A DNA stretch of 48,775 nucleotides from Candidatus Roizmanbacteria bacterium (GCA_013335175.1 JAAXWC010000010.1:1-48775); one strand, 5' to 3'; positions 1 to 9,128 are shown, counted from the first letter of the stretch. Translations and numbers: made by a program. Notes: generated by a model not told the origin, from the letters alone.

Positions 1-111
1 TTGGATATTGAATGCAAAGATACGTTGACAAATCAAACATTTGTAAAACGTATGAATATTGACGTAAATCCAATGGCAGAATTACTCAAAAAATTAAACC
101 CTGCGTACTAA
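1..111 (+). CDS. C-terminal end of an unidentified protein (partial)
   Basis: An open frame enters from the left edge and ends at a TAA at 109-111, giving 36 residues that finish in ELLKKLNPAY. The fragment is lysine-rich and amphipathic and has coding-like composition, unlike the repeat DNA that follows. It is too short to assign to a family. It converges on the rpsP operon across a repeat-filled spacer. Confidence 0.6.
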   Translation: MDIECKDTLTNQTFVKRMNIDVNPMAELLKKLNPAY

Positions 112-698
112 AGTGGACAAGTCAGGAGATTGGAATGTAATATTCTGCCCGAACCATGATATTCCCTCGAAGGGGTTTCATTTGCCTTGTCATCCCGGGC
201 TTGCACGCCATGGCGGCGACACCCATGCGGCATCGCAGGGCATGCCAGGGACCCGGGATCCGTTTCCCCCGTCATCCCCGACCTGATCGGGGATCCATGT
301 ATTGTTGAATTGAATAGATTCCCCCGGATCGGCGCAGTCCGGGGCAGGCTCCCCAGTCCGGAATGACAATGCAACGTCACCCCTGCGAACGCAGGGGTCC
401 AGAGTACCAATCACCTTGGGAGAGGTCTTATCGAAGGAAAATTATTCACTGGATTCCCCTGTCCAGGGGAATGACGATGTTGAGCCTGAACAACGATTCC
501 GGATGCGCTAACGCTTACCGGAATGACGATGCAACGTCACCCCTGCGAACGCAGGGGTCCAGAGTACCAATCACCTTGGGAGAGATCTCATCGAATGCAT
601 ATTTTTACACTGGATTCCCTTGTTCAAGGGAATGACGATGTTGAGCCTGTAACAACGATTCCGGATCTAAGTGAGGGGTGACTGCGTCATGATCTCGC
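112..698. repeat. Composite dispersed repeats, including a 1.8-copy ~162-bp tandem unit
   Basis: This 587-bp spacer has no credible gene. At about 165-360 it has modules also seen near 8.8, 15.5, 46.4 and 48.1 kb (shared words such as GCGGCATCGCAGGGCATGC and GGATCGGCGCAGTCCGGGG). From 361 to 665 there are two copies of a unit of about 162 bp made of short palindromes: CCCCTGCGAACGCAGGGG, a TGGATTCCCCTGTCCAGGGG-type arm, and TTCCGGATGCGC...CTTACCGGAA. The same unit occurs in opposite orientation at 7.2-7.7 kb. Open frames here (for example one containing WTPAFAGVT) are the usual spurious translations of such repeats. Confidence 0.85.
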
Positions 699-935
699 TT
701 ATTTGAAGAATTTTTGAAGTTTTCGTACACCTTCAGATAGTTCTGCTCCTTTGGCTTTCCAAGCTTCAAATTTGGTTTTATCGTACTCAATTTTATGAGG
801 TTGAACCATAGGATCGTAAGTACCAATTTTTTCGATGTAAGCACCATCTCGTTTTGCACGTTTATCGAGTGCGACAATACGATAAAATGGTTGTCCTTTT
901 TTTCCGAATCTCATGAGTCTGATTGTTACTGCCAT
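699..935 (-). CDS. rpsP: 30S ribosomal protein S16
   Basis: The 78-residue product begins MAVTIRLMRFGKKGQPFYRI, the canonical S16 N-terminus, and carries the conserved YIEKIGTYDP segment. S16 binds 16S rRNA and helps assemble the 30S body. The open frame extends 15 residues further upstream, but the family start is the ATG at 933-935, so I use that. It is the last gene of a minus-strand run (recG-rpmF-nusB-rnc-rpsP), 60 bp after rnc. The length is normal for the family. No clear Shine-Dalgarno sequence is visible. Confidence 0.95.
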   Translation of the reverse strand: MAVTIRLMRFGKKGQPFYRIVALDKRAKRDGAYIEKIGTYDPMVQPHKIEYDKTKFEAWKAKGAELSEGVRKLQKFFK

Positions 936-995
936 ATGATTATTTGATAAGAAATAGTAAACTACTGTCGTTCTAATCAAACCATTATACCCTCT

Positions 996-1688
996 TTACT
1001 GCATATTTTCCAGTGCATTTTTAGCTGCATGTTCTTCTGCCTGCTTTTTAGAGGTACCCGTTCCGTTTCCCACTAATTTGTCATGAATATACACAGAAAC
1101 GTTGAAAACTTTGTGGTGCTCCGGGCCTTGCTCATCGATAGTTCTATAGAGGGGCAGTATTTTGTGTTTCGCCTGGACAATTTCCTGAAGGCGACTTTTG
1201 GGTGAAAGGTACAGCTTGTTTTTTACAATAAAATCAAGTCGCGTACTAAATAAATAGGTAAGCACAAATTCGTATGCTTTATCAAACCCATGATCAATAA
1301 AAATAGCCGCTACTAAAGCTTCAAAACAATCAGCAAGCAGGTTAATATTCTCTCGCCCATTTGAATTTTCTTCTCCTTTGGAGAGAAATAGAAATTCTCC
1401 GAGGTGAAGATCTTTCCCTACCTCTGCCAAACTTTCAGTTCGTACAATTGCTGCTTTTATGTCGGTATAATCCCCTTCTTGTAACAACGGATACAGTTTA
1501 TACAGGTACATTGAGGTAATAAGAGAAAGAACACTGTCTCCTAAGAATTCAAGTTTTTCGTTTGAATGGAGATGAAGCTCTTTGTTTTCATTCAAAAAGG
1601 AGCGGTGAATGAAAACGTTTTCTAGTAATTTTTGATCTTTAAAATGAATATGTATTTGTTCTTCAAACAGGTTTAGTGGACTGTTCAT
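996..1688 (-). CDS. rnc: Ribonuclease III
   Basis: A 230-residue protein with the RNase III signature NEKLEFLGDSVLSL (residues 43-56), where E47 and D51 match the metal-binding acidic cluster, and a second acidic patch in the LADCFEALVAAIF segment. A double-stranded-RNA-binding domain occupies about residues 155-228 and ends in the usual KKQAEEHAAKNAL helix. The enzyme cleaves double-stranded RNA, including rRNA precursors. Its start overlaps the end of nusB by 26 bp, so the two are probably translationally coupled. Length and domain order are normal. Confidence 0.95.
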   Translation of the reverse strand: MNSPLNLFEEQIHIHFKDQKLLENVFIHRSFLNENKELHLHSNEKLEFLGDSVLSLITSMYLYKLYPLLQEGDYTDIKAAIVRTESLAEVGKDLHLGEFLFLSKGEENSNGRENINLLADCFEALVAAIFIDHGFDKAYEFVLTYLFSTRLDFIVKNKLYLSPKSRLQEIVQAKHKILPLYRTIDEQGPEHHKVFNVSVYIHDKLVGNGTGTSKKQAEEHAAKNALENMQ

Positions 1689-2055
1689 CTGAGTTTTTTA
1701 ATGAATTTGTAGCTACAGAACCTAAAACCGCATTCACAAATGCGTACGATCGATCCCCACCAAATTCTTTGGCAAGTTCGACCGCCTCGTTAATAACTAC
1801 TTTCATTGGCTCTTTAGGTTCTATGACTAATTCGTAAATTGATAATCGTAAAATAGCTAAGTCTGTTTTCGCAATTCGATCGAGCGGATATTTTGGAGCA
1901 TACTGAGATATAAGCTTGTCTATTTCCTCCAAATGCGAAAATATAGCATTGGTAATTTCCACCTCCGGATACGGAACATTATCTTTCAGCTGAGTAAAGC
2001 TTTTCGCAAAGAGATTTTGGACGACTTTTAGTCTCATTTCATGGCGTGGATCCAT
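1663..2055 (-). CDS. nusB: Transcription antitermination factor NusB
   Basis: The product is 130 residues from the chosen start. The all-helical NusB pattern is clear: an N-terminal RLKVVQNLFA helix, then RIAKTDLAILRLSIYELV and PMKVVINEAVELAKEFGGDRSYAFVNAVLGSV. NusB binds BoxA RNA with NusE and supports rRNA antitermination. The frame runs upstream to 2109, but that start would lie inside rpmF, and MDPRHEMRLKVVQ matches NusB N-termini of related bacteria, so I use the ATG at 2053-2055. It lies 32 bp downstream of rpmF and overlaps rnc. Confidence 0.92.
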   Translation of the reverse strand: MDPRHEMRLKVVQNLFAKSFTQLKDNVPYPEVEITNAIFSHLEEIDKLISQYAPKYPLDRIAKTDLAILRLSIYELVIEPKEPMKVVINEAVELAKEFGGDRSYAFVNAVLGSVATNSLKNSDEQSTKPV

Positions 2056-2087
2056 AAAAAAATGAATGAAGCTTTTTGTAATTTGTA

Positions 2088-2237
2088 TTATTTCTCGCAA
2101 TGCTTGCACGCTCGGTGTGGAAGTTTTTCGCTGCCACAGTTGCTACAAACTACGAGACTTGGGAGGGTTTTATCCCGCTCTTGTAAACGTTTGCCTTTGC
2201 GCTGGGTTGAATGTTTTCGTTTTGGAAGTGGTGCCAT
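2088..2237 (-). CDS. rpmF: 50S ribosomal protein L32
   Basis: A 49-residue protein read directly from the sequence. It begins MAPLPKRKHSTQRKGKRLQE and has the zinc-ribbon cysteines CSNC and CKHC separated by 10 residues, the typical four-cysteine L32 form. It ends at TAA 2088-2090, 32 bp before the nusB start. A TAGAAT hexamer (reverse complement of 2244-2249) ends 6 nt before its ATG, suggesting an internal promoter that starts transcription at or near the start codon. Confidence 0.93.
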   Translation of the reverse strand: MAPLPKRKHSTQRKGKRLQERDKTLPSLVVCSNCGSEKLPHRACKHCEK

Positions 2238-2243
2238 TTGTAC

Positions 2244-2249
2244 ATTCTA
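2244..2249 (-). promoter_or_regulatory. -10 box of rpmF (possible leaderless start)
   Basis: Reads TAGAAT on the minus strand, 6 nt before the rpmF ATG. That distance would put transcription initiation on the start codon itself. No convincing -35 was identified. Confidence 0.45.
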
Positions 2250-2282
2250 TCAAAACGTATACCATTTTTCAACTTTATCTTT

Positions 2283-4316
2283 TTAGTCTCGGGCAATCTG
2301 ATCTATTCGGTATTTTGCAAGATGCTCCTTTATTAAGGGGAAATCATCAACGGTATGGTTTTGCAAAAACTGAGAAACCACCTGCTGTGTTTGAGAAATG
2401 AGGGCAAAATTAGTGAGATCGGCAATTTTCGTATCCGCAAGACCACTTTGGCGTGTACCAAAAATATCTCCTGCGCCGCGTTGTTTGTAGTCGTACTCCG
2501 CCAGTTCCATTCCGTTGATAGTTCGAGTGAAAAAAATAAGGCGGTGAAAATTGGCGGGAGAATCTTCTGAGGTATATAAATAGCAATACGACTGTGCACT
2601 CCCCCGGCCTACTCGACCTCGCAATTGGTGTAACTGTGCCAATCCAAAGCGTTCTGCGCCCTCAATAATCATAATTGTTGCGTTGGGAACATCTATCCCC
2701 ACCTCGATAACGGTAGTTGCAACCAAAATATCGTATTTTTTAGCCTTAAAATCGAGCATTACTTCGTCTTTTTCTTTTGCCTTCATTTTTCCATGAATCA
2801 ACCCCACTCGAAACTGAGAGAACACATCTTTTTTGAGGCGTTCAAATTCTTTGGTTGCTGCTTTTACCGTGGCCATTGTTTCTTCTGTCGACTCTTCGAC
2901 AAAGGGACAGATAATAAATACCTGTGTTTTATTGTTTTTGATTTCATTTTTTATCCATTCATATCCATTTTCGCGTTTTTCTGGTCTCACGAGAAATGTC
3001 TTTATCGGAATTCTTCCCTTTGGCATTTCATCTATAACACTCATATCTAACTCTCCGTACAGCGTGAGAGCTACGGTACGAGGAATGGGCGTTGCTGTCA
3101 TGGTTAAAAGATGGGGACTTATCCCTTTATTTTTTAATTCAGCTCGTTGTGAAACTCCAAATCTGTGTTGCTCATCAATAATAACGAGTCCAATGTTTTC
3201 AAATGAGACTCCTTTTTGAATGAGTGCGTGGGTTCCCACAATAATCTGGCTGTTTTCGTCTGTTTGCTTTTTTGATCCTGTTTGGAGACCAACCGAGATT
3301 CCATATGGTTCAAAAAAAGATGTAAAATTGGCAAAATGTTGTTCGGCAAGAATTTCTGTCGGGACCATAACAAGTGTTTTTTGCTCATTCAAATAGGCAG
3401 CGTATGCAGCGATTGCCGCGACCACTGTTTTTCCTGAACCGACATCTCCCTGCAAAAATCGATTCATTGGGCTTTGGAGGGATAAATCGGAGAGAATTTC
3501 ATTTATGCATCGTTGTTGCGCATGGGTAAGAGGAAACGGGAGGTGTGCGATAAATGCGTCAATTTTTTTGTGAACTTCTCCATTGATCGTGAATGGAAAT
3601 GTTACCTCTTCTTTTTTCCAGCTTGCGCGAATGAGTGCGGTAGAAAGCTGCATTGTGAAAAGCTCGTCAAAAGAGAGGCGTTCTCGCGCTTTGAGAATCT
3701 CAGTTTTGGTTTTGGGAAAATGGATAGCGCGGTACGCTTCATGAGCTGGAAGCAACGCATTGCCTGTCAGTATTTCATCGGGGAGCCACTCGATAGGTTC
3801 GGTATCGAGTAAATCCAGGATTTTTTGCATTTTATCGCGAATGAGTTTTGAGGAAAGGCCAAGTTTCTCCGGGTAAATAGGAATTATACGTCCGGTATGT
3901 TTAAACGGGCGTCCGGGGATGGGAAGTTCGTATTCATTTGGCGTCATAAAAACTTTTCGACCCATACGTTTTACTTCTCCAGCGGCAGCGAGTTCTGTTC
4001 CAGGTTTAAATAGCTTTAACAAATAGGGCTGATTGAACCAGGAGAGCTCAAGTTCTCCCGTGGAATCGGTTACGGTAACTTTCTGAATTGTAAGCCCGCG
4101 TCGAGGATACCCCGTTTCCGTTTTGAGAATGGTTCCAACCACAGTTACCGTATCTGCGGACTGCAGTGATGCAATAGAAGGCGCAACGGGATAGTTTTCG
4201 TAGCGAAAGGGAATGTAGTTTAAGAGATCATAATACGTGTTTATTCCCAGCGTTTTGAAACGTTTAATGGTAAGTGGGCTGGTAGATGGTAATGCGTCGA
4301 TAGCGGTAGAAAACAT
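2283..4316 (-). CDS. recG: ATP-dependent DNA helicase RecG
   Basis: A 677-residue superfamily 2 helicase that remodels stalled replication forks and Holliday junctions. An N-terminal OB/wedge domain covers about residues 60-150. Walker A GDVGSGKT lies near residue 295, the DEQH box near 378, then TATPIPRT and the motif VI region QLRGRVGRG. Length is close to that of E. coli RecG. It starts 3 bp downstream of the small membrane-protein gene and is followed 45 bp later by rpmF, so all are likely co-transcribed. Confidence 0.96.
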   Translation of the reverse strand: MFSTAIDALPSTSPLTIKRFKTLGINTYYDLLNYIPFRYENYPVAPSIASLQSADTVTVVGTILKTETGYPRRGLTIQKVTVTDSTGELELSWFNQPYLLKLFKPGTELAAAGEVKRMGRKVFMTPNEYELPIPGRPFKHTGRIIPIYPEKLGLSSKLIRDKMQKILDLLDTEPIEWLPDEILTGNALLPAHEAYRAIHFPKTKTEILKARERLSFDELFTMQLSTALIRASWKKEEVTFPFTINGEVHKKIDAFIAHLPFPLTHAQQRCINEILSDLSLQSPMNRFLQGDVGSGKTVVAAIAAYAAYLNEQKTLVMVPTEILAEQHFANFTSFFEPYGISVGLQTGSKKQTDENSQIIVGTHALIQKGVSFENIGLVIIDEQHRFGVSQRAELKNKGISPHLLTMTATPIPRTVALTLYGELDMSVIDEMPKGRIPIKTFLVRPEKRENGYEWIKNEIKNNKTQVFIICPFVEESTEETMATVKAATKEFERLKKDVFSQFRVGLIHGKMKAKEKDEVMLDFKAKKYDILVATTVIEVGIDVPNATIMIIEGAERFGLAQLHQLRGRVGRGSAQSYCYLYTSEDSPANFHRLIFFTRTINGMELAEYDYKQRGAGDIFGTRQSGLADTKIADLTNFALISQTQQVVSQFLQNHTVDDFPLIKEHLAKYRIDQIARD

Positions 4317-4319
4317 ACG

Positions 4320-4472
4320 TTAATTGAGAAACAACAGTGGCGTAAGGCTCGTAAGTATCAAAAGGACTGAGGACACGATAACGATGACAGTCCAAATTTT
4401 TTCGTGAAGTGTTTTTCCGTGTTGTACGGGAATTTCATCGATAGGTTGATAGGTTTTTTCGCGTTTTTGCAT
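4320..4472 (-). CDS. Small single-pass membrane protein
   Basis: A 50-residue open frame starting MQKREKTYQPIDEIPVQHGK, with a charged N-terminus and one hydrophobic helix (about residues 27-48: WTVIVIVSSVLLILTSLTPL). I do not recognise a family. Support for a real gene: it fits precisely between a -10 box (TATAAT, minus strand, 4482-4487, 9 nt before the ATG) and recG, which starts 3 bp after its stop. It is divergent from the penicillin-binding protein gene. The product is predicted to sit in the cytoplasmic membrane; the function is unknown. Confidence 0.65.
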   Translation of the reverse strand: MQKREKTYQPIDEIPVQHGKTLHEKIWTVIVIVSSVLLILTSLTPLLFLN

Positions 4473-4481
4473 AATGCAATT

Positions 4482-4487
4482 ATTATA
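4482..4487 (-). promoter_or_regulatory. -10 box of the small membrane protein-recG operon
   Basis: Perfect TATAAT on the minus strand ending 9 nt before the ATG at 4472. It faces away from the penicillin-binding protein promoter (4501-4506), so the intergenic space holds two back-to-back promoters. Confidence 0.5.
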
Positions 4488-4500
4488 CAAAATAATAAGC

Positions 4501-4506
4501 TATACT
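4501..4506 (+). promoter_or_regulatory. -10 box of the penicillin-binding protein gene
   Basis: TATACT ends 8 nt before the ATG at 4515, leaving almost no 5' leader. Confidence 0.5.
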
Positions 4507-4514
4507 AATAGCAT

Positions 4515-7073
4515 ATGTATGGATCTCGGCGATTGCGCCTTAAACGTAGCACCTGGAAACAGAAACTTGTTCTTTACGGGATTATGGGGCTTATTGGCGC
4601 AGTAATCTTTGGTTTTATTGCGGCTTTTGTACTTTTTGCTTACTACGGTCGAGATCTTCCTGCGCCAAATAAACTTTCACAAGTAACCAACTCTTCAACG
4701 GTATTTTTAGATCGCGATGGAAAAGTACTCTTCGACATGTATAAGGATAAAAACCGAATGCCGGTTGATTATACTGCGATTGCGGATTATCTTAAAAAGG
4801 CAACAGTTGCTGTGGAGGATAAGAATTTCTATAAACATTCCGGTATCTCCGAAACAGGCATTTTGCGGGCAGTATTGAGTATCGTAACCCACAATGGGAC
4901 ACAGGGAGGTTCTACCATTACGCAACAGCTTATTAAAAATGTTTTGTTAGATTCAAGGCAAACGGTCTCTCGTAAAGTGAAAGAATGGATTTTAGCGATT
5001 GAGGTGGAGCGGAAATATTCAAAAGATCAAATACTCGGAATGTACCTGAACGAAGCGCCCTATGGAGGAAGCCTTTGGGGGGTTGGGTCGGCATCAAAAG
5101 GATACTTTAATAAAGACCCGAAAGATCTTGATTTAGCGCAATCTGCGGTGCTCGCGGGACTTCCTCAGAGCCCTTCTCGCTACTCCCCTTTTATTGGTAA
5201 AAACGATTTATGGCGTGGTCGCGCGAAGGATGTTTTGCGCCGTATGCGGGAGGATGGGTATATTACTGCCAAACAGGAAACAGATGCCGGTAAAGAACTC
5301 GATGCTATGAAGTTTACTGCTCCCAATCTTATGATTAACGCACCTCATTTTGTTTTTTATGCGAAGGATCAGATAGAACAATCGCTTGGCGCCAAGGTTA
5401 TGGATCAGGGACTTCGTATTAAAACAACCCTATCTCTAGATGTTCAACAGACCGTGGAAAAAATTGTCAAAGAAGAAATTGGCAAGCTCAAAGATTATCA
5501 TGCCACAAACGGTGCGGTAGTTGTCCTCGATTCACAGACAGGTGAAATTTTAGCAATGGTTGGTTCGTATGATTATAACGATCCCGATTTTGGCAACTAC
5601 AACGTTGCAGCATTGGGGCAGCGACAGCCTGGATCAACGATAAAACCCCTAACGTATGCACTTGCCTTTGAGAAGGGATATACGCCCGCTACGGTGCTTA
5701 TGGATGTAAAAACGTCATTTCCTGTTTCCGGTTCAAAGGATTATGAACCAGTTAATTATGATGGTAAATTCCGTGGACCGGTGCAGATTCGTTTTGCTCT
5801 TGGAAATTCGTTGAATATTCCGGCAGTGAAAATGGTTGCTATGCTTGGCGTTCGCGATTTTCTACAAAAGGCGGATGAAATGGGGCTGCACACATTTGCT
5901 CCTACCGATGAAAACCTCAAACGATTTGGGCTCTCAATTACTCTTGGCGGCGGCGAAACAACACTGTTGAGTATGACAAATGCCTTTAGCGTTTTTGCTC
6001 GGGGAGGGAGCTATAAAGATACTCAGCCGATTATAGGTATTACTGACTACAAAGGGAAAACAATTTTTAAGCCAGCTGCTTCGCAGGAAAAGCGTGTATT
6101 TAGCCCGGAATCTACCTTTTTGATTTCTCACATTCTCTCCGACAACAATGCGCGCATGGATGAATTCGGACCAAATTCGTATCTGAAAATTCCGGGAAAA
6201 ACAGTGGCTGTTAAAACCGGTACGACCGACGATAAGCGCGATAACTGGGCGATTGGGTACACAAAATCACTGACAGTTGGTGTATGGGTGGGAAATAATG
6301 ACTTTACCCAGATGAATCAAAAAATAGCTTCCGGGGCGACGGGTGCTTCGCCTATTTGGTACCGTGTAATGAATGAACTGCTTAAAAAATATCCTGACGG
6401 CATTATAGATAAACCCGATAAAGTTGTTGCCACAAATATTGATGCCTGGCTTGGTGGGTTGCAGCACAATGCAGATGCTACGCGTTCCGAATATTTTGTG
6501 AAGGGTACCGAGCCGAAAGATCTTTCCCCGTTTTATAAAAAGGTCAAAATTTCTAAATCCAACGGAAAGTTGGCCAACGACGTTGAAATTAAACAGGGAA
6601 ATTATGATGAAAAGGAATTTGTGGTCTTTACGGAAAATGATCCCATTTCTGTAGATGGTAAAAATCGATGGCAGGAAGGGATCGATGCCTGGTTGAAGGA
6701 TCAGGGGGATCCCAAATTTCATCCTCCGGGAGATAAGTCTGATGCTTCATCCGACGCGATTATAGTTTCTATCAAAGCGCCAAACAACCATGATAATGTA
6801 ACTACAAATGATGTGGAATATCGCGTAAAGATAAGCTCAATCGCTTCTATAAAAACTGTTGAAGTGTATTTCGACAACAATAAAGTAAAGGTGTTTGATG
6901 GAAATAATAGCGAGGTTTCTGATAAAGTTCATTTGCAAGATGGAGTGCATGAGATGAAGGTAGTTGCGCGCAATGATAAGGATAAAACGGGCGATTCGAC
7001 GATTTCTTTTGGAGTAAATAAATCGTGGGATTCTGTGACCCCAACCCCCTCCCCTACTCCGAAAAAAGACTAA
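4515..7073 (+). CDS. Class A penicillin-binding protein (peptidoglycan glycosyltransferase/transpeptidase)
   Basis: An 852-residue bifunctional PBP1-type enzyme that polymerises lipid II glycan and cross-links stem peptides outside the membrane. A basic cytoplasmic tail is followed by one membrane helix (about residues 18-44). The GT51 domain has the catalytic VEDKNFYKHSG (E101) and GGSTITQQ. The transpeptidase has SxxK at S374 (GSTIKP), SxN in GNSLN, and KTGT at K567. The last 140 residues form a beta-rich Ig/fibronectin-like extension ending in a Pro/Thr linker (TPTPSPTPKKD), as in many PBP1a proteins. It is transcribed alone, divergent from the recG operon. Confidence 0.95.
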   Translation: MYGSRRLRLKRSTWKQKLVLYGIMGLIGAVIFGFIAAFVLFAYYGRDLPAPNKLSQVTNSSTVFLDRDGKVLFDMYKDKNRMPVDYTAIADYLKKATVAVEDKNFYKHSGISETGILRAVLSIVTHNGTQGGSTITQQLIKNVLLDSRQTVSRKVKEWILAIEVERKYSKDQILGMYLNEAPYGGSLWGVGSASKGYFNKDPKDLDLAQSAVLAGLPQSPSRYSPFIGKNDLWRGRAKDVLRRMREDGYITAKQETDAGKELDAMKFTAPNLMINAPHFVFYAKDQIEQSLGAKVMDQGLRIKTTLSLDVQQTVEKIVKEEIGKLKDYHATNGAVVVLDSQTGEILAMVGSYDYNDPDFGNYNVAALGQRQPGSTIKPLTYALAFEKGYTPATVLMDVKTSFPVSGSKDYEPVNYDGKFRGPVQIRFALGNSLNIPAVKMVAMLGVRDFLQKADEMGLHTFAPTDENLKRFGLSITLGGGETTLLSMTNAFSVFARGGSYKDTQPIIGITDYKGKTIFKPAASQEKRVFSPESTFLISHILSDNNARMDEFGPNSYLKIPGKTVAVKTGTTDDKRDNWAIGYTKSLTVGVWVGNNDFTQMNQKIASGATGASPIWYRVMNELLKKYPDGIIDKPDKVVATNIDAWLGGLQHNADATRSEYFVKGTEPKDLSPFYKKVKISKSNGKLANDVEIKQGNYDEKEFVVFTENDPISVDGKNRWQEGIDAWLKDQGDPKFHPPGDKSDASSDAIIVSIKAPNNHDNVTTNDVEYRVKISSIASIKTVEVYFDNNKVKVFDGNNSEVSDKVHLQDGVHEMKVVARNDKDKTGDSTISFGVNKSWDSVTPTPSPTPKKD

Positions 7074-7815
7074 GAATATACATAAAAATGATGGCCTATT
7101 ATATCATTCCGGCGCGCGCTCTTGTCATTCCTGCTCTCTCGTCATTCCCTCGAAGGAGGGAATCCATGGGAGGAGTCTGATGCAAGGGTCGGGATGGATC
7201 CCCGCCTACGCAGGGATGACGTTGCATTGTCATTCCGGTAAGCGTTAGCGCATCCGGAATCGTTGTTCAGGCTCAACGTCGTCATTCCCTTGAACAAGGG
7301 AGTCCAGTGAATAATTTTCCTTCGATGAGACCTCTCCTAAGGTGATTGGTACTCTGGGCCCCTGCGTTCGCAGGGATGACGTTGCATTGTCATTCCGGTA
7401 AGCGTTAGCGCATCCGGAATCGTTGATCAGGCTCAACGTCGTCATTCCCTTGAACAAGGGAGTCCAGTGAATAATTTTCCTTCGATGAGACCTCTCCTAA
7501 GGTGATTGGTACTCTGGGCCCCTGCGTTCGCAGGGGTGACGTTGCATTGTCATTCCGGTAAGCGTTAGCGCATCCGGAATCGTTGTTCAGGCTCAACGTC
7601 GTCATTCCCCTGGACAGGGGAATCCAGTGTAAAAATATGCATTCGATGAGATCTCTCCTAAGGTGATTGGTACTCTGGACCCCTGCGTTCGCAGGGGTGA
7701 CGTTGCATTGTCATTCCCGCAAGTGAAGTATGAACGCGTCGGGAATCGTTGTGAAAAGGAGTAGCAATGTCACCCTTACGGTCGTCGGGCAAGCCCGGGA
7801 TGACCATATTGAGCC
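7074..7815. repeat. Tandem 160-bp repeat array of palindromic modules
   Basis: This 742-bp spacer has no gene. The word GTTGCATTGTCATTCCGGTA starts at 7221, 7381 and 7541, an exact 160-bp period, and a degenerate fourth unit starts near 7702. Each unit contains three palindromes: TTCCGGTAAGCG...GCATCCGGAA, the variable ATTCCC(C/T)TGRACARGGGA arm, and CCCCTGCGTTCGCAGGGG. The same unit lies inverted at 361-665. Copies are nearly identical, indicating recent amplification. Confidence 0.9.
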
Positions 7816-8742
7816 TTAATATCTCGTCACGGTAATGCTCGAAAAGCCCGAGGCGAGATCAATATGTAGTTTTTGTGGCGCCGTTCCGAAATTAGCGGTT
7901 TGCCATTGATTGTCCCCTACCTGGGTAAATCCTTGAAATGTTTTATCCGTAAGGCTTGTTTGTGTTTTAATTTCCGCCCCTACGGTCTGAGGAATACTTA
8001 AGTTGAAATTTGAAGTACCGGCACGGATTGAGAGCGTCATGTCGGTCGATTTAACTCCGGTTTTTATTTTGAAATTAGAGGCTCCTGCATCTATCGTTAT
8101 ATTTTTTATATTGTACGGGGAAAGATCGAAATGTACGGTAGAGGCTCCTAATTTAAAATTCATAGTCCATTCAGGTGTTTCATTGAGATGGATGGTAGCA
8201 GTATTTTTTTCCTGTGTCCCGGGCGTTTGAGAGCTGTTGCCTGTTATCTGGATAGCGTCTACTTCATTTTGTGAGGTGCGATTAACCGAATAGCTGGCAT
8301 TTGTAGACTGCATGGTTGCTTCCAGTAAATTTTGGGTAGAGGTATTCATAGTATAGTTTCCTCCTCCTGCTTCAAGCGAAAGCTGTGCAATTTTTGTACC
8401 GGTATAGGGAAATAGAAAATTTTGAGTTGCTATTTTGTTTGGCGCCTCGGTGTTCGTTATCTGAGGGACAGTCGGTGTTGCGGTAGCTGCTGGAGCAGGT
8501 TTTCGATATATCTTCTTTTGTATTTCTGATAGAAATGCGATGCTGGCAATAAGAATAAGAAGTACTATTAAAATTTGAGATCGAATGAGCCCTACCAAAA
8601 CAAGGATTCCTAAAAAAATAATGAGCGCAGGCCAGTATAAGACGAGCATGTCCCAACTGAGATGGAGCACTCGAAAATTTGCGAGAATAAAGAGAAAGCC
8701 GAGAAAAATAAACGCAATACCGATTAATGTATTTGAACGCAT
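7816..8742 (-). CDS. LiaF-like/toastrack-domain membrane protein
   Basis: A 308-residue protein with about four closely spaced N-terminal hydrophobic helices (residues 5-75; GIAFIFLGFLFILANF and YWPALIIFLGILVLVG), the pattern of DUF5668 (LiaI/LiaF-like membrane region). A Pro/Ala/Thr linker follows, then a beta-rich domain (about 115-308) with repeated turns such as IDAGASNFKIKTG and IRAGTSNFNLSI, typical of DUF4097-like toastrack adhesin folds. Families of this kind occur in cell-envelope stress sensing. It lies downstream of a second DUF5668 protein (8904-9128) on the same strand, separated by a repeat element. Confidence 0.75.
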   Translation of the reverse strand: MRSNTLIGIAFIFLGFLFILANFRVLHLSWDMLVLYWPALIIFLGILVLVGLIRSQILIVLLILIASIAFLSEIQKKIYRKPAPAATATPTVPQITNTEAPNKIATQNFLFPYTGTKIAQLSLEAGGGNYTMNTSTQNLLEATMQSTNASYSVNRTSQNEVDAIQITGNSSQTPGTQEKNTATIHLNETPEWTMNFKLGASTVHFDLSPYNIKNITIDAGASNFKIKTGVKSTDMTLSIRAGTSNFNLSIPQTVGAEIKTQTSLTDKTFQGFTQVGDNQWQTANFGTAPQKLHIDLASGFSSITVTRY

Positions 8743-8769
8743 AAAATGTAATAAATTACTAATTTTTTA

Positions 8770-8898
8770 CTGTCCCTCGTTGTCATTGCCGCTCGTCGGC
8801 AATCGGGGAGCCTACCCCGGACTGCGCCGATCCGGGGGAATCTATTCAATTCAACAATAGATATATCCCGTTCCGAGTACTTCCAAGGGATGACGGGC
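8770..8898. repeat. Dispersed intergenic repeat element
   Basis: Shares the segment around GACTGCGCCGATCCGGGGGA and the following ATTCAATTCAACAATA word with 300-350, in the opposite orientation. It separates the two DUF5668-type genes. Confidence 0.75.
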
Positions 8899-8903
8899 AA
8901 GTT

Positions 8904-9128
8904 TTACCTTTGTGCAGGTTGCAGGAGAATTCCCACTCCGATCACAATCAGTACGATTGGCCAATAGGAAAGGAAATTAATGTAAGGAAATAAACGGTCT
9001 GCTAAAAATATACCACCGATGGCAATGAGAACCAATCCACCCACAACATTCCGTTGCCCTTTTTTTTCAATAGTAGGCTCCGGTCGTTGTTCTTTTGCAT
9101 CTCCTTGTGCTTTTTTTGTACGCGGCAT
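8904..9128 (-). CDS. Small DUF5668-type membrane protein
   Basis: A 74-residue protein with a charged, hydrophilic N-terminus (about 27 residues rich in K, E and Q) and two hydrophobic helices (VVGGLVLIAIGGIFLADRLF and YWPIVLIVIGVGILLQP). This is the LiaI/LiaF-like DUF5668 pattern, also present at the start of the 308-residue neighbour. It begins 3 bp after the pheT stop. A TACAAT hexamer (minus strand) ends 5 nt before the ATG, so it can probably be transcribed independently of pheT. The role is unknown; the family suggests an envelope-stress function. Confidence 0.75.
   Translation of the reverse strand: MPRTKKAQGDAKEQRPEPTIEKKGQRNVVGGLVLIAIGGIFLADRLFPYINFLSYWPIVLIVIGVGILLQPAQR

Noticed and set aside
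108-635. Several 74-100-residue open frames
   Set aside because: They translate repeat palindromes (for example WTPAFAGVT, FRTGEPAPDCADP), a known source of spurious proteins.
7245-7605. Two near-identical 66-70-residue frames
   Set aside because: They are the same translation of adjacent 160-bp repeat units, not paralogous genes.
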